Shown here: positions 21,602 to 36,254 of the stretch, piece after piece
Numbering within the stretch: the first letter of the stretch is position 1
Layout of the letters: each line of letters starts with the position of its first letter
Source of the DNA: Haemonchus contortus
Taxonomy: Eukaryota; Nematoda; Chromadorea; Rhabditida; Trichostrongylidae
Direction of reading: 5' to 3'
Assembly (NCBI GenBank): GCA_000469685.2
Contig: LS997563.1
Location: 23,025,897-23,089,896, forward strand
Length of the DNA stretch: 64,000 nucleotides
The notes under the pieces: generated by a model
Databases searched by the model: none
What the model saw: only the letters and a program-made list of their open reading frames with translations
What the model was told of the DNA's origin: nothing
Made by a program: the position numbers and the translations under genes

Positions 21602-22216
21602 TTATGGATTACTTTTATGTTGATTTTATCGCGTACTGCAACTTTTTGATGGGTGTGCTGGCGACTTTCTCACCGAAACATGCAATATTGCTTTTTTTTT
21701 CATATTTGTGCATGCTATATTCACAGTGGGGCGGGGTGACAGGAGGCGCTATCACCCACGGATGGTCCAGAGGTGGAACTCCGTATCAATTCTTGTTTAG
21801 GATAACCAAGCCCTCAATTCTACGGGGTGGGTTATTTGACACTAGACTCGTATGAAGGGTCGAGAGCACTGCCCTTCCCATTATTCTGTTATCGCAAATC
21901 ATTGCATAAGCCACATACGCATTCTAAAGTCCACTATCAATGAGAATCGAGTAGGGGGCGGATTACAAAGGCTTAGGAATGACCAATGACTAAGTTTTGA
22001 TCCTTTCAAGCTTCACATTCACGATGAAATTCCGGAGCGATATGGACAGTTTGCAATCTCTGATCCCAAGAGTCTGAAGGGAAGCAACCATCCTCTCCTT
22101 CACTATCATGCCTTGAGTTTCCGTGGATGGCCCTGAATCAGGAGTCCTTTGATCATCACCTCATACGTAATAGCTCGCGGTCTCAACCTATGCTTATACA
22201 CTTGTGGCGTGACCTA
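21602..22216. other. Spacer between inverted-repeat arms
   Basis: A 615-bp unique spacer. It contains a T-rich run near 21690 and a GTGGGGCGGGGTGACAGG stretch near 21727. No open frame or element was recognised. Confidence 0.6.
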
Positions 22217-23355
22217 GTTACAAGAAAAATTCATCCAAATGCAAAACACTGGCCCCTCAAACACAAACTCGAACTCGAAAGTCTGGAAAGCATGCGAATA
22301 GAAGTGAAAAATCCAAAGGATTTCAGCTGTTTTTATGGGACCATATTTGTAGGACAATGATTTGCTTCAATCGAACAGCCGCTCGCCTTTCGATCACAGT
22401 GTTCGTGAATAGTCTATTGAACGGTTTGAGCGCCCTGGTGTTTGCTTGTACCCAGAGAGGCCCAGTCAGTAATATCTTGATCCACAAATCCTCATAAGTA
22501 GAATGTTATGTTGTGCATAGCTCGCCTTCGATTCCTTGGCTATGGCAATGTATGACAGCTTCAGTGATCTTTGCTTTTTGATAGAGCTCAGATCTCACAA
22601 TCAGAGTTCCCCTGCAGTTGCAAGAAATTCACCAATGCACGCGAACATTCTTTTTATTCTTCATTGGCTTTTCGTTGATCCTTAATGTAACTTCACGCCC
22701 CTGGCTTCCTTCCACTCAGCTCCGAAAATTGGTAGTCTATGATGTTGATTTCTAGACTTGGACGCACACGGCTGGAGCATTTCGAGGTTTTTGTTTGACT
22801 TTTCGTTGTACTCAACAAACTGAGCACGCAGTGAATGCGCTACTACGAAACTTACATGTAAAGGATATTCTTCGACGAAAACTGCTCCAACTTTGTCGCA
22901 CAATGTTCCATCACTTGAAAATCTGATGGCCAGATTTTAAAGAACATACGTAGACGCATGAAGGTGTTCTCTAGAAGAAGTGGTCAGCTAGCCTACAGCC
23001 TGCTCGAATTGGTCTATGGAAGCTAGTCAGGATATCGGAGCGTGCAAAATTCACAAAAACATGTTCAAGGCACTGATCATTGTGGAGAAGTAGTCTTATC
23101 CTCGATTGTTCATAGATCCTCGAATTATGTCCGATTGTGACCATCTCAAGAAATTTCAGTCCATTATATGTTTCAAAAAGCACCTAATAGGTGACTAAAT
23201 GAGAATTTGACGCGAATTCGGTTATATCCGCAAATAAGTAGTGACCTCGACTATCCAATCTCAGGCGTTTCTACTGGAGCAACCTTTCCCCTCCATTGCT
23301 TTTCGCACACCTTGCAAGAGCTTTTTTTTCATGTTATTGAGGACGAGAACTCGAG
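22217..23355 (-). repeat. Right arm of the 1.1-kb inverted repeat
   Basis: Starts GTTACAAGAA at 22217 and ends CGAGAACTCGAGT at 23355, the reverse complement of the left arm. Near identity over ~1,137 bp means recent duplication, gene conversion between arms, or an assembly artefact. The outer edges carry the self-complementary octamer ACTCGAGT. No target-site duplication was seen outside the arms. Confidence 0.95.
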
Positions 23356-24184
23356 TATTAGCTGATTGTGCGTGGGTCCTAGAACGAATAACAGCAATCT
23401 GTATTGTCTCGACACTCGTCTAACGTGACACCGATCGAGGGGCGGGAACGCGAACTACGGCAACAACGGGGCTGCCATCATGCCCTGGACGTCGAGAATG
23501 GGGGAGTGAGAGGGTCCCTTCTACAATCCATGGGGGCCGCTGAGTATTAATAAGGTAAGAACTCAATAACTTTTTTATCGTGAACGGTGTCTTTAAGTCT
23601 GAGTCAGTGTTACGTATTTTATTCCGTGGTACACTACGAGCGTGCAACCTTTTAATTTATGTCTGAGGGAAGGAAGCACCAGCAAAGTGTGCGATTTTCC
23701 AACAATATCGCCTGAGGTAATCATCCCACCCACCCCGTGCTCCTATATTTCCAAGGCTCATTTTGAAAAACTACTTCCTTGTGGGTGAAACTGCATAAGC
23801 GCGCACGGATGACAGGGGCCAATCCTCTTTACATCCGATACAGTGATAAATATAACAAAGATTAAGAAGTAACGCTGAGTTTATTCCTCGATATACTAAC
23901 ATTGTGAAGGGTGCCCCATTCCATTTTCACCCAAAGCAATACCTCTTCCAACTAGATTCCACCCAAAGCAATAAGTGGCATTTCACTGAGCATTACGGCA
24001 CGTTGCTTGGGACTGCTCAGAAAAAGCTGCTTAAGTTTTTGGCTAACTGCAATCTGCATTTTTGACACACGAAAATTTGATAATGGAAGCTAAGAAGATC
24101 AGGTACGACTTCACCGGTCTCACCGAAACAAGAAAGTGCTCTGCTGCATGCCATTTTGAGACTTAAAAAATACTGTTATTCGAA
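23356..24184. other. No recognisable gene
   Basis: Short frames only. A minus-strand frame at 23647-23420 (Arg/Pro-rich end) has no recognisable motif and no splice partner. Confidence 0.35.
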
Positions 24185-24500
24185 ACATACGACAGCAGAC
24201 GCCTGTAAGTGTTATTGTCGATGCGCATTACCAACGATCCGTAAGAATGCTTGACGACCCGAATCGGACATTTGCACTGAGAAAATATGGCTAAACCGCA
24301 GCTCTAGCAATATTCGTCGTCTGCGTACCAACATTGAGCAACGAAAAGGAGAAGCTGAAAGGATTACACATGAACCTGAAAAGGTCCTCCTGAAAGGATC
24401 ACACTTGGTTCAAGTTCATCGTCGGTGAGCTAATGGCCTTGAAAAACGGCTGAAGAGCTTCTTATCGGAACTCGACCAATGAGATGAGCACGGGAAAAGA
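24185..24500 (+). pseudogene. RTE-like LINE endonuclease relic
   Basis: Decayed translation reads LDDPNRTFALRKYG, then IFVVCVPTLSNEKEKLKGLH, MNLKRSS and HTWFKFIVGELMALKNG. This parallels the RTE apurinic-endonuclease stretch (VFVVYAPTSSY..., a YMDLEK-like helix, then ..KVIIGDFNAKIG) and also aligns with 41480-41690 in this window. The catalytic GDFN has become GELM. Stops interrupt it throughout. Confidence 0.55.
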
Positions 24501-25123
24501 CTGTCCAGGTTTACCTTGTGATCATTCGCAGTTCCTCAGGCCTTCTCGTTTGTGATGAACACGAATTTCATCTGCTGAGCAATTCTATAACGGAATAGAT
24601 TACATCATTTCCAATTGAAACTTTTGTCTGACTGACGTCACTGTTATTTCCAATAGCAATCAATAGCAATCACTCTGATTCCCTTCCGAGATTTTTTGAG
24701 GTCCCGTTATCGAGGTCATCGATGTCGAATATGACCGTCATGTCGAACGCCATCACGATAGTGCTAATTGAACATATGAATGAGGCTCAGTCTAAAGATT
24801 ATGCAATAAAAGAAGAGAATTGAAGAAAAATAAGAAAAGGAAGAGAGGTGAGGGTATGATGAAGCACCTTCGTTTCTGACGATATCTCAGGTTTCTGAAA
24901 GTTTCACACACAAGAAAAGAGTATTTTCAAATGCAGATATGTGTAGTCCAGTATTTGATTTGTTAGTGGTTTGCGAAAATGCAAACGTGTTAGATAACCT
25001 GGTGATTCGCTGTTATACGAATCAGTGCAAGCGGTTACACAAGCATGCATTTCGATTACCTGATTGATTCTGTCGACACTGTATGCTCAGTTTAATCATT
25101 GAGTCTATTGGAAAGAGTTTACT

Positions 25124-26210
25124 TTGAAGGAAGCGAATGCGGGTGACAGAACAACCTACGAACAGCCTTGTATTTCTCGACTTGTCCCTACAAGGTCTTT
25201 TACCGAATTGTGGAATGCCGTACACGAAAACTCGTCCAGCTTCCCACCAGACATCGCGAGAAACGGGGAAAAATGCATATCGCTTTCTCAAACTCGGAGA
25301 GGGTTTTTGATCACGTGCCGTATGAAGTTATATGCTATGCCTTGCGTCAGCACGGAGTTCTCGAAGAACTGGTTGAATGCGGTGCGTACTCAACTTAGCT
25401 GAAGGAGTCAATTGCAAGTATTACAGCAGCAGGTATCTCTTCGCCATTTCGCATGTTCGTCGGAGTGCACCAAAGCTCTTCTTTTCCCCCACTTTATTCG
25501 TTTTCATCATGGATGCCATTACACAAGATCTTCAATGGGCAGCGCCAGGGACGTCCCTTAGAGAAAGGTACTGGAGCAATAGATGCAAGCTTGTTCAATC
25601 TGTCAGTGCTCGCACTCCGACTAAACGTCAAATAGGCCGAGTACACGACCACGGACCAAATAAATAGGCATTATTCAAATCGAAGGCAATGAACTCCTGC
25701 CTATGCATATCCTCGAGTATCTTAGATCGACGATCGCGGCTGACGGTAATCTGGCTTTCGAAGTCAGTTCACCTATGGGTGCGGCCTGACCTAAATGGCG
25801 CCCGATGACGAGCAGCCGCTCAATGACTAGCGTTCATTGCGACCAAAAACGCCTAAGGGCTTCGAATCAATGTCCCACAAAACAGTTCTACAACCAATTG
25901 CAATTTACGGTGCGGAGTGCTGGCCTGCAACCCGAAAACTCGAAGCACACTTCCTGGCAATGAATGATCGAAGCACACCTCCTGGTAATGGGAATGAAAT
26001 CCTGCTATGGAATGCTGAAATTAAGCATTTAGACCGTATTTGCAACGATGCAATCAGAGATCATTCATGAAAAGCCCCTATCGCTGACAAAGTGTGCGAT
26101 ACTCGTCCCCGTTGGTACAGGCATGTCCTACGCGCGATCGACAACATTACCTGTAAGATCCTCGTCCTCGAGCCAACCTCGAAGTGTCCAAAAAACAGCC
26201 TGGAAGATAC
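25124..26210 (+). pseudogene. LINE reverse-transcriptase relic, RWYGHVLR-type
   Basis: Frame-shifted pieces in order: QLPTRHREKRGKMHIAFSNS, ERVFDHVPYEVICYALRQHG, VLEELVEC (RT palm, near 25230-25380); FVFIMDAITQDLQWAAPG (near 25497); LALRLNVK (near 25615); an LRSTIAADG-like piece (near 25720); QPIAIYGAECWPATRKLEAH (near 25890); DRICNDAIRD; and RWYRHVLRAIDN near 26120. Order and motifs fit a single LINE ORF2 from RT domain 2 to the C-terminus. The YADD catalytic box is missing. The same family appears at the right edge of the window on the other strand. Confidence 0.7.
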
Positions 26211-26489
26211 AATTCATGATATTTTTATGTAATCTAGTCCATGACGAGTAATGGAAGTGATAGTCCAGAATAGAGCAAAAGTGGCGCAGAAAACGTGAAA
26301 TTTGGCGTGTTTACAGAAACATAAGGCTTCAAAAAGAGTAAAATTAGGGATCGGAAAAGGAAAAAGCCTAAATGAAAAGGTTACGGAAAACGCTGCATGA
26401 AAATGGTATCCGAGCGGACTGTTCCAAAAGCGTGCCATTGCATACAGCTGGCTGCATTACCCTGCCTGCGTGCAAGCTGTGAGATACAA

Positions 26490-26640
26490 AGCTTGGGTGT
26501 CTACGTCGACTAAGCCGGTTTTGAGGGCCCCCAATACATCCTATTGGCCGTTTTTCTACCCAACAGCGTCCCTAGTCTATCTTCGAGAGGTTAATCCTAA
26601 GGAGAAATCTCAGAAACCATTCTCAACGTGAACTGTACCT
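26490..26640. repeat. Dispersed repeat, copy of 11741-11905
   Basis: Aligns by eye with 11741-11905 (CCCAACAGCGTCCC, GAAATCTCAGAAACCATT, CGTGAACTGTACCTTTGAG). Confidence 0.5.
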
Positions 26641-29600
26641 TTGAGACCAAAGCGGCGCTTTCTTGACATCTTGCACAGGACGTTCAATCAGTTGGCCTTC
26701 ATTCCTAGGAAGCCAACCCGTTCCTGAGTGGAAGAAATGCAAAAAAGAAAGAAGAGAAGAATGAAGCATTATCCTTTTATTAGATATCAATTCAATCTCA
26801 GATCTTAACTTCCAATCTTTCCAAGCTGAGTGCTGGCGTTCTAGGGCTTACTTTCAGAGGCGGAGGGTACACTCTCCCCACCCACCACTTCATTTCCACA
26901 AACTCTTTCTCCTTTATAACATTCTCCATTATTTCGCGTTAGGCATGAGAGGAGGTATCTAGACAAGGAGCTTTACGATGGATTAATCGCCCTTAGCTCT
27001 CAGTTTTTCAGGGGATGTCGATGATAGTATTGACGGAGTTGGAACAGCGTCGGGCAGCGTGGTACTACACGCACGATCGAGAAGTGGAGGTTCGAGAATA
27101 CAGATCTTGCGACACTCCGCCAACCAAGCTTTCCATCCGGCTTCTTCAAACTAGGGGTTGAAGCGGTGAGATAAAGACCAAGCTCTTCCCATCAGCAGAA
27201 TTTCTATGGACTATGAAGTCAGTCAAACACTCTTACGCTTCTCTAGCAATCTCTACACTATTGCCCTTTCGAGTGTTCGAGGGTAATTTGCAGGACCAGC
27301 AAAGATTCAATAGCATTCTTTCGCATTAGCTTCATTAAGCCGTCGAGTAGAACTCATTGGCCATGAGCATCGCTACTACAAGCTGATCTCGTTTTTTTTT
27401 TGAAGCGAGCATTAAAAACTGAAATCCATGCCTTCAAAAAATCTTCCATCATCTCTCATCAGTAGCATCCGAGCGATAAGCGACATGAAGGTGCCGTCAG
27501 TGCGCTAACCAATGAAAGTAGGAATAGGGTATTGTTTTACACCTTTAAACTATTGTGTTATGCCAGTCCGTGTTTTGGAAGAATCCTTTGATGTTTCTAA
27601 GTTTTTGCATGTACCGACATGCCTCAAGTGTTCGCGACACTATCATAAAGACTCCTGTTTATTCATCCTCCTAGAAATGAACTTGGCATCCAGTTTTTGA
27701 TTCTAAGCCTCGAAAAAACTACCTTCCGAAACCGAATGGACGGGTCTTTTTCCGCTGTAGAAACAGTAACGTTTATCAGTGCCTATCTCCGCAGTGCTCT
27801 TTAAGGACAAGGCAATCGCTGTGATAATATACGGTGTCCTGCGGGGAGTCGCAGAGAAAACCAGTGAACTGTACACGTGGTTGAAGCAGCAGTGATTCAG
27901 AATGTGTACGCGGTAGAGATGGGAGCAGCTTTGTGCTGCAGGCGGCCCCGACGTGTTCAAGATGAAAGCTCTACTGTCACGTATGCTGGAAACAGAGGTG
28001 GGTTCCTAAAACTTTTAGCATTCTTTGCTAGCAAGACCTTACAGTTCGCATTTCCCGATTCCAGAGTTTTATGCGTTTTCAGTTCTACAATACTCATGAG
28101 ACGGGGTCTCGAGACTATTTTAATTCCTTTTTTATCAAGTCCAATTTCAAGACATTAAAATTTTCTTGGAAATTTCTACGGAGCAGATAAATATCGAAAT
28201 TAATCGAAGCAGATGATGGGGATTCTGAACTTATTCCAAAGTCAATTGGTATTACGTCACGAAAATGACGGCGCTTCAAAATCCCACTCGATTGAAACTT
28301 TTTTTAAGTTCTAGTAATACTGGTATGCCTGGGGTAGTCCGAGTGCTTCGGAATTGCAACATTCGATTGTGGTTTATATGTTTGCAATTTTTTCTCGGAG
28401 TCGTTACCTATTATTAGATTGAGTGAAAAGTTTCGATCGACTATTCATCCCTTTCTAGATTCTCCCTTATTACCACTCGGAAGGATTTCGTAACAGATTA
28501 TGGTAGACCTTTCCCCTGTACTTCAGAGGGATAAGCATGCCCTTATAAGTGTAGGTGTAAATGTCCAGGCTTAGAACTCAAAACTGAGATTTCTAGCTTT
28601 ATCGAATCGCAACCGCCGCAGTTCGGAACTTCAACAATCGGAAAACTGTCGAATTGTTGGAAATGTTGTGGATCACGACGGGGGGCTATATTACTGATAA
28701 CAACCCTTTTCTAATGAAAATAAGAGTTATTGGAATGAAGATGAAAAAGCGATCAGAACTTCTCACTCAACCTAAAATTTGTAGACTTACCCCGGATTTT
28801 GTTTCTTTTTTTCACGACAACTCTTCACAAAAACGTGGGATCAGATGGTACATCGGAGTCAAGCTTCATTATGGTGCCGGAAATCTGTTTTCAGGTTATC
28901 ATCAGCCAGAACTTCCTTCCAAATAATGCCATCTAATTCTAATCCGATGTCAAATAATAATTTCTCTCATCAGATGTTTTCGATATTGATGTGAGCGGAA
29001 AAAATTAGATATCATTCATTCCTAGATGAGATCAACCATGTGATCATTCTTCTCTAGCTCTTCGTGATTATGAATAACAGCACAGTCAATCGAAAAAAAG
29101 AATTCCTACTATAACGCAGTGTCACCTGTATGTATGTACGGTTGAAACTTAGCGAAAACTCAATGAGAACTATTCCCCATCAAGGCAACTTAAGGCTGTG
29201 TTGCTCTGATTCTCCTTTCCCATATAATAGGTGGAAACGTGGGAAAAATATGTCCCCCAGCGAAAAATTGCCTAGAAATTCCAACTAGTCGTTAATCTGA
29301 AACTAACCTGTACAGCTTCCCCGATTGTACTATGATTATAATCAAATTGATAGGTGATACTAGTCGATAGTCGTGTTTCAGCACTCAGGGGGCTTCGAAG
29401 TGACTAAGCGAGCGTTATCAGAGACTAGCACTAACGCAGATTAGCAATAATGGAGGGAAAATAGGTCATGAGAATGCCATGGTTTAGATCTCCACCTGAA
29501 CATCGATTAGTTCCGAATTCCTTTCCGTTGCTCTGACCAGTCGAGAAGGGCTTTCTCAGAAGTCGGCGCCCTCCGGCATAGCTTATTGATCATCGATTTG

Positions 29601-30069
29601 CTCTGGTGACGCTAGTAGAGTCTTCGTTTGTCCCATTCGCAAATCAATGTTGTTCTTCTCGCTCTCGCTCAAGAAATACACGACGAAAGTTCATTATTCC
29701 TATCCAAAGCCAGTTGGCCCTTCGATAGACCGCTAGAACACCTCCCAATTTTTCGAGAGAAAGGGCTCAGAGTGATCTGATCGTCGACCCGAAGCGGGTG
29801 GCTATTAAAGCCCACACAAGTTGGAAAGGCCAGTTTGTCATGACATTCGTTTTGCCTACCCATTTCGAGACTTTTCGCTCAATAAAAATATTTTCCAAGT
29901 CTTCTCGTTGAGCACATATGCTTTCACATTAAATTCTCGACTGCTACCTCAAACTTTCGTGGTATTGGCTGCTTTAGAGCATTGATGTGTTCGATCCATC
30001 CACTTCTTACGTAGCCATGAATAATAAGGATCGCCCGTTCCCACCTATGCAATCTCTGTGAGAACGGTC
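26641..30069. other. No recognisable gene
   Basis: Read on both strands. The longest frames (27877-28158 and 28654-28926 plus; 29863-29669 minus) carry no family motif and no supported splice partners. Possibly intergenic or old repeat. Confidence 0.3.
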
Positions 30070-30071
30070 TA

Positions 30072-31342
30072 CACGGTGGGCCAAAATTATGATTACAGCG
30101 CGCGCTGACGCTCATAATGAATTTTCTCTAAGGTCATAGCAATTCGTTCGCTTTCTTCTATTTCACAAGGGATATTACATCATCACCTTCCTGATGATAC
30201 TAAACTTTTGGTAGATTTTGAAAATATTGTAAGCGTAATTACCCCGTGAATGAATCGTCACTTTGCATTTACAAGCACTTTTGGCACGGGGCATCTCCAG
30301 GCGACTCAGCAGAACAAGGCAGGTGGTACATTCGATTATAAAACTCTTTCGAGAGTTAGGAACAATTGCAGATAGGAGTGGTAATCCTAGGAGGCCTGCG
30401 GTTATATTTAGTGGGAGTTTTAATGAAGCAGGGCGAAGGTCTGCGTAGAAGCGAAGTTCATTCTGAGCCCAAAATGACTAAACGGATGGATATCTCTTAA
30501 ATTTTTTTGCGCGAAATTGTGAAGCATCATCTGCACGACAAGGCCTTTATACGATCAGAAGGTGATTTCCCTAGTGAGCAGACTAGAGAGAAGAGAAATG
30601 TTGGCTCACCAAAGCCGCCCCGCCGCATACAAAAAATTGTCGTACGGGATTCCTGTTCACCGGCGGGAACATATCCGCAGTGAAAAAGGTGCTCAATGAG
30701 CGGGGCTACAAGACTTGTATAAAGCTGAAAGAGATGGAAGTGATGCAGCGCTAGGCTTGCTCACTTTCTGCGATATCCTTTGCGAACGTCACCGCCGAGG
30801 CAAAAGCATCGATTATTTTTGTGAAATAAGGGGTGAAAGCTGATTTGGAGACCTGCACGATCTCTTCGTGCGCAATAGGACACTTTGGCGATTCAAACCG
30901 GACATATTTTCGAGATGATGCTCCTGACTGCAGATCAGAAATTGTCTAGAAATTCCGTAAAAGTGGTTCCCTGACTTCATAACCTTCGATCAGTGACCAC
31001 TCTGGAGCCCTGACCTAAATCCCATGTATGTCTCAGTGTGGTCGGCCTTTAAGATGAAAGCATCCGTTAGCCCAAACAAGAAGTGAAATAATCTCGAAAA
31101 TGCCTCGCAAAAAGCTGGGATCAACTCGATGACCTTAGCTGCGTGCCAACGCTAATGTTGTCCATCATCGTCTCTGGGGTTGGGTAGAAGCAGAGCGCAA
31201 CAGATCACAGTCTCAATGTACTATTTTGATAAGAGATTAGTGATAGACGATAGGCACTTTTATGAAATTGGTTTGCTTTTTTAGTTTTCTATTCGTTTTC
31301 GGGGATGCGATGTCTGTGTAATCATAATTTTGGCCCACCCTG
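30072..31342 (+). mobile_element. Tc1-like element with intact ends, dead transposase
   Basis: Left end CACGGTGGGCCAAAATTATG (30072) and right end complement of CAGGGTGGGCCAAAATTATG (ending 31342) match over 26 bp with one mismatch. TA flanks both (30070-30071, 31343-31344). Length 1,271 bp. GGGCCAAAAT ends resemble Tc1-type termini. Inside, the N-terminal region reads LARGISRRLSRTRQVVHSII and IADRSGNPRRPAV (DNA-binding helices and a GRPR-like hinge). Near 31015 LWSPDLNPMYVSVWS corresponds to the SPDLNPMDY motif with the catalytic Asp gone. Many stops are present. Confidence 0.85.
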
Positions 31343-31344
31343 TA

Positions 31345-32300
31345 TATAACTGTTCTCGCAGAGATTGCATGCTATCAAGCGCATATGCACGACGCCGTAC
31401 AGTCACCTAAACAAATGAAAATGTGCGGGTAAATGCAGGTCATATGAGCGGATTAGAACCATATGCTGTCTCAGACTCGCTGAGCAGACTTCGTCCACCC
31501 GTACTATGTCGAGAAGACCCCTCTTGTGCAAAGCCGTTCTCGTGTCTGACTTGATGGAAAGGATGTCAATTGGGACCTCCTGCGATTCATCATTTGCAAG
31601 CTCGTGTGGCCTATATTCCACGGAATGATCTGCGAGAAAAATATCTTCCCGGGCGTTGTTCATTGAAGATCGCGCTATGAATCATGACTCTTGTTTGCTT
31701 GCCCGTTCCTCGATCTTTACAGGCTTCAGCTGCCATCGGCTTGAAGTTTAAGGCAACACGGAGTCATAGCATTGGGAGAGGGTTTGACAGGCAATTGGAA
31801 ATACGGTTCACAGGAACTGTCACTACCATCGGAGAAAAGCTATCCCTTGCAATTTGCAAGGGCGGTCTAGATGTCTACTGCCTCTTGGAACCAAAGTGAG
31901 ATCTGTTAGCAGTTTGTTAGGTATCTATCTCAAGTTCCATAACATTCAATAATTCCGTTTCAGATCGATTTCGAAACCTTAATATCCACTCGTGACTGGA
32001 CCACTGTTCTCAAGATATTAACTTTACACGCTGAAGTTTTTGAACATATCAGCAATGGCCTTGATCCTCTCGAATGATAGATTTCTGCACCACTCAGGAA
32101 TGGAAAAACTAGCAAATGCGTGCTGTACATTTCCGAAAAATTCCACTGACAAATGATTTTTCCTCAACTTTTTTCGCTGAGGTAAAATTATTAAAGAAAA
32201 TTTGGAAAAAAAAAACCAATGGATCTGAAGAGCATAAAATGGGTTTGAGCAGTTAGCAATGCAACGAGCGTATCAAGTTCCATCGAACGGAACGTAGATA
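31345..32300. other. No recognisable gene
   Basis: Two short frames (31663-31403 minus, 31684-31899 plus) have no recognised motif. An A-run lies at 32206. Confidence 0.35.
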
Positions 32301-32302
32301 TA

Positions 32303-32828
32303 CAGTAGCGCTCAAAAGTCTTCGGTGAAATGGTGCTTCAGCCGTACTTTTCAGTCGTAACTTCTTTCCTACTGGATCTAATCAAGCGAAATTTCAATAT
32401 GTGTAGCATGGGTGTGTTGTGAATATTTACCACTATTAACCTGCAGTCTGATCATGTTCCAGATATTCCAAAGAGCATGAACTCAAAATCGACTAAAAAT
32501 ACAGATGATGGTCCTTCTAGAATCTCTTTCCTTTTTATAATGTCAAAAGTGTACGAGCGGTAACGCCGATCACAATAGATGAGGAAAACGCACATAAGGT
32601 GCGAATAAGTACAGACGTCAACAATTTTACCTGCAGCAAAATCTGCTACCGCAACAAACATTGTGCTCTATCTTTGGATATTGTAGCTATGCAGTGAAAT
32701 AGAGTTGGGTAGGGTGAAATATGCTCTAGTTAGACATATCCAAATTTCGTGTCATTCGGTCTAATAAGAAAAAAGTTATGAACGAAAAAGCGTCAAAGCA
32801 TTTCACCGAAGACTTTTGAGCGCTACTG
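32303..32828. mobile_element. MITE copy 2 (TA-flanked, CAGTAGCGCTC ends)
   Basis: Starts CAGTAGCGCTCAAAAGTCTT (32303) and ends with the complement, closing at 32828; TA on both sides. Terminal repeats extend at least 30 bp (through CGGTGAAATG). It is 526 bp long and aligns over its length with 16823-17337, including the TGATCATGTTCCAGATATTC block. No coding content. Confidence 0.9.
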
Positions 32829-32830
32829 TA

Positions 32831-33639
32831 TATATATACCAGTCGGGCCGCCCGGCTAACGCCAGGCTTCCCTCCTTCTTAAGGGTCGCCCGGCTTCGCC
32901 GGGCGCTTTTACTTCTTGTAAGAAATTTGCTATGCGTAAATAACATTTCGGATTCTCATTTTTCCTTGAAAGCTCTACACCCTTAGTATTAGCTCCGAAT
33001 TGGGGGCGATTTTTTCTGTATTATAGTTGATTATATACTAATTAGAGGACTCGATTCATTGCTCTTCATCTCGAAATTGTGTCACATTGATGGCTTAACT
33101 GATTGACAGCCAATGTCTCGAATGGTACCCAGAAATGGATAATAACGCCTATCACTGATGTCGTTATCAATAGAACATTATTCCCACGGATTTTTCATTA
33201 ATTGGGAATCTCGAATCATTAGCGGTCAGATGAATTTATTCACAAATGATACGTTACAAAACAAAAAGGAATCGTGGTACTTCATTCTGTCAGAAACCTT
33301 AATGCGTAACGGCTGTAGTTTAATAGTAAAAAATGAACAATATTATCATTTCGTTATAGTGAAATGTCTTTGATCGGTCGCTATTGCTGCATTTACCCGT
33401 CTTACTGAATGAAAAATTATAAAGAGTCAGTGTTTAATCATGGATACCCTTTTACTCTCTAAGGTCCCTTATCAGTTCTTATCAGCTGTTATCAGTCCTG
33501 TCACAGAGTACCTACGACCACGACACATCCTACATTGCCGTCATTGAAAAGGTTCCAGTGTTGAGACGAAGGGAATTGCAACGCTTGCTCGCTTGTTATT
33601 ATGTTATTATTATGAGTTATGAATTTGCAACCTATGATT
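32831..33639. other. No recognisable gene; small GC hairpin
   Basis: A short GC-rich inverted repeat, CGCCCGGCTTCGCCGGGCG, lies at 32886-32904, next to a partial match at 32848 (GGGCCGCCCGGC). The rest is AT-rich without exon evidence. Confidence 0.4.
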
Positions 33640-34065
33640 CCTAATGCGCACGCCCCGCCCACTGTAGGCGGAGTTCGATCTTGCCACATGCCATGAGTGT
33701 TTCCATGCCGCCCTCTGTACTCTTACCAAGTTTGAATGCTCTGGTTCCAGTGAAGCAGGAATTATGAATTTGCGACCTAAAATTTCTGTCGCGCACGCTC
33801 TGCTCCCTGTAGGCGGGGTCCGGTCCTGCTACCTACCGTAGGTGTTTCCATCCTGCCTCCTGTACTCCCACCAATTTTCAACGCTCTGGGTGCAATGGAA
33901 CAGCAGTTATGAGTTTGCGACCCAAAATTTACATCGCGCACGCCCCGCCCCCTGTGGGCGGCGTCCGGTCCTGCTACCTGCCATGAGTATTCCCTTCCTG
34001 CTCCCCGTACTCCTACCAATTTTGAAGGCTCTAGGTCCACGGGAACAGGAGTTATGAATTTCCGG
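33640..34065 (+). repeat. GC-box ~129-bp family, three tandem units
   Basis: Units show, in order: CGC(A/C)CGCCCCGCCC box, TAGGCGG(A/G)GT, CCTGC(T/C)ACCT, TTTCCATCCTGCC, TACTC(C/T)(C/T)ACCA, GCTCT(G/A)GGT and GCAGTTATGAGTTTGCGAC. The third unit ends GAGTTATGAATTTCCGGT immediately at the (CA)n tract. Confidence 0.85.
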
Positions 34066-35969
<1,904 letters not shown>

Positions 35970-36091
35970 AACAGACGCACTTAGCGAATTATATAAAGTA
36001 GGATAGACCGGTCAAGAGCTAATCAGAACTTAGTCATTGGAAAGGTCATATAACAGTATCATTCCTCGAAATCTAACAATGCAGTTTTGCG

Positions 36092-36254
36092 ATGACGCTG
36101 GACACTGATTTAGGTACACAATCGCCTGCAATAGGTCGAGTGCTTGTGTTTGTAAACCCGAAGTCGGGTTCTGGAAAGAGCTTGGTTACGCTCCGCGATC
36201 GCGTTGAACCTAAGCTGAAGAAGAATCATATCGACTACGATGTTGTCATAACTA
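36092..36254 (+). CDS. sphk-1: Sphingosine kinase, exon 1
   Basis: From ATG at 36092 the exon reads MTLDTDLGTQSPAIGRVLVF, then VNPKSGSGKSLVTLRDRVEP, then LKKNHIDYDVVIT, ending at donor A|GTGAGT in phase 1. VNPKSGSGKS is the NPxSGxGK nucleotide-loop motif that opens the diacylglycerol-kinase catalytic fold in sphingosine kinases, which phosphorylate sphingosine to sphingosine-1-phosphate. A TTTAG at 36108-36112 could instead be an acceptor for an upstream exon, since some sphingosine kinases have a longer N-terminus. The gene symbol is given by family and the nematode naming convention. Confidence 0.9.
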
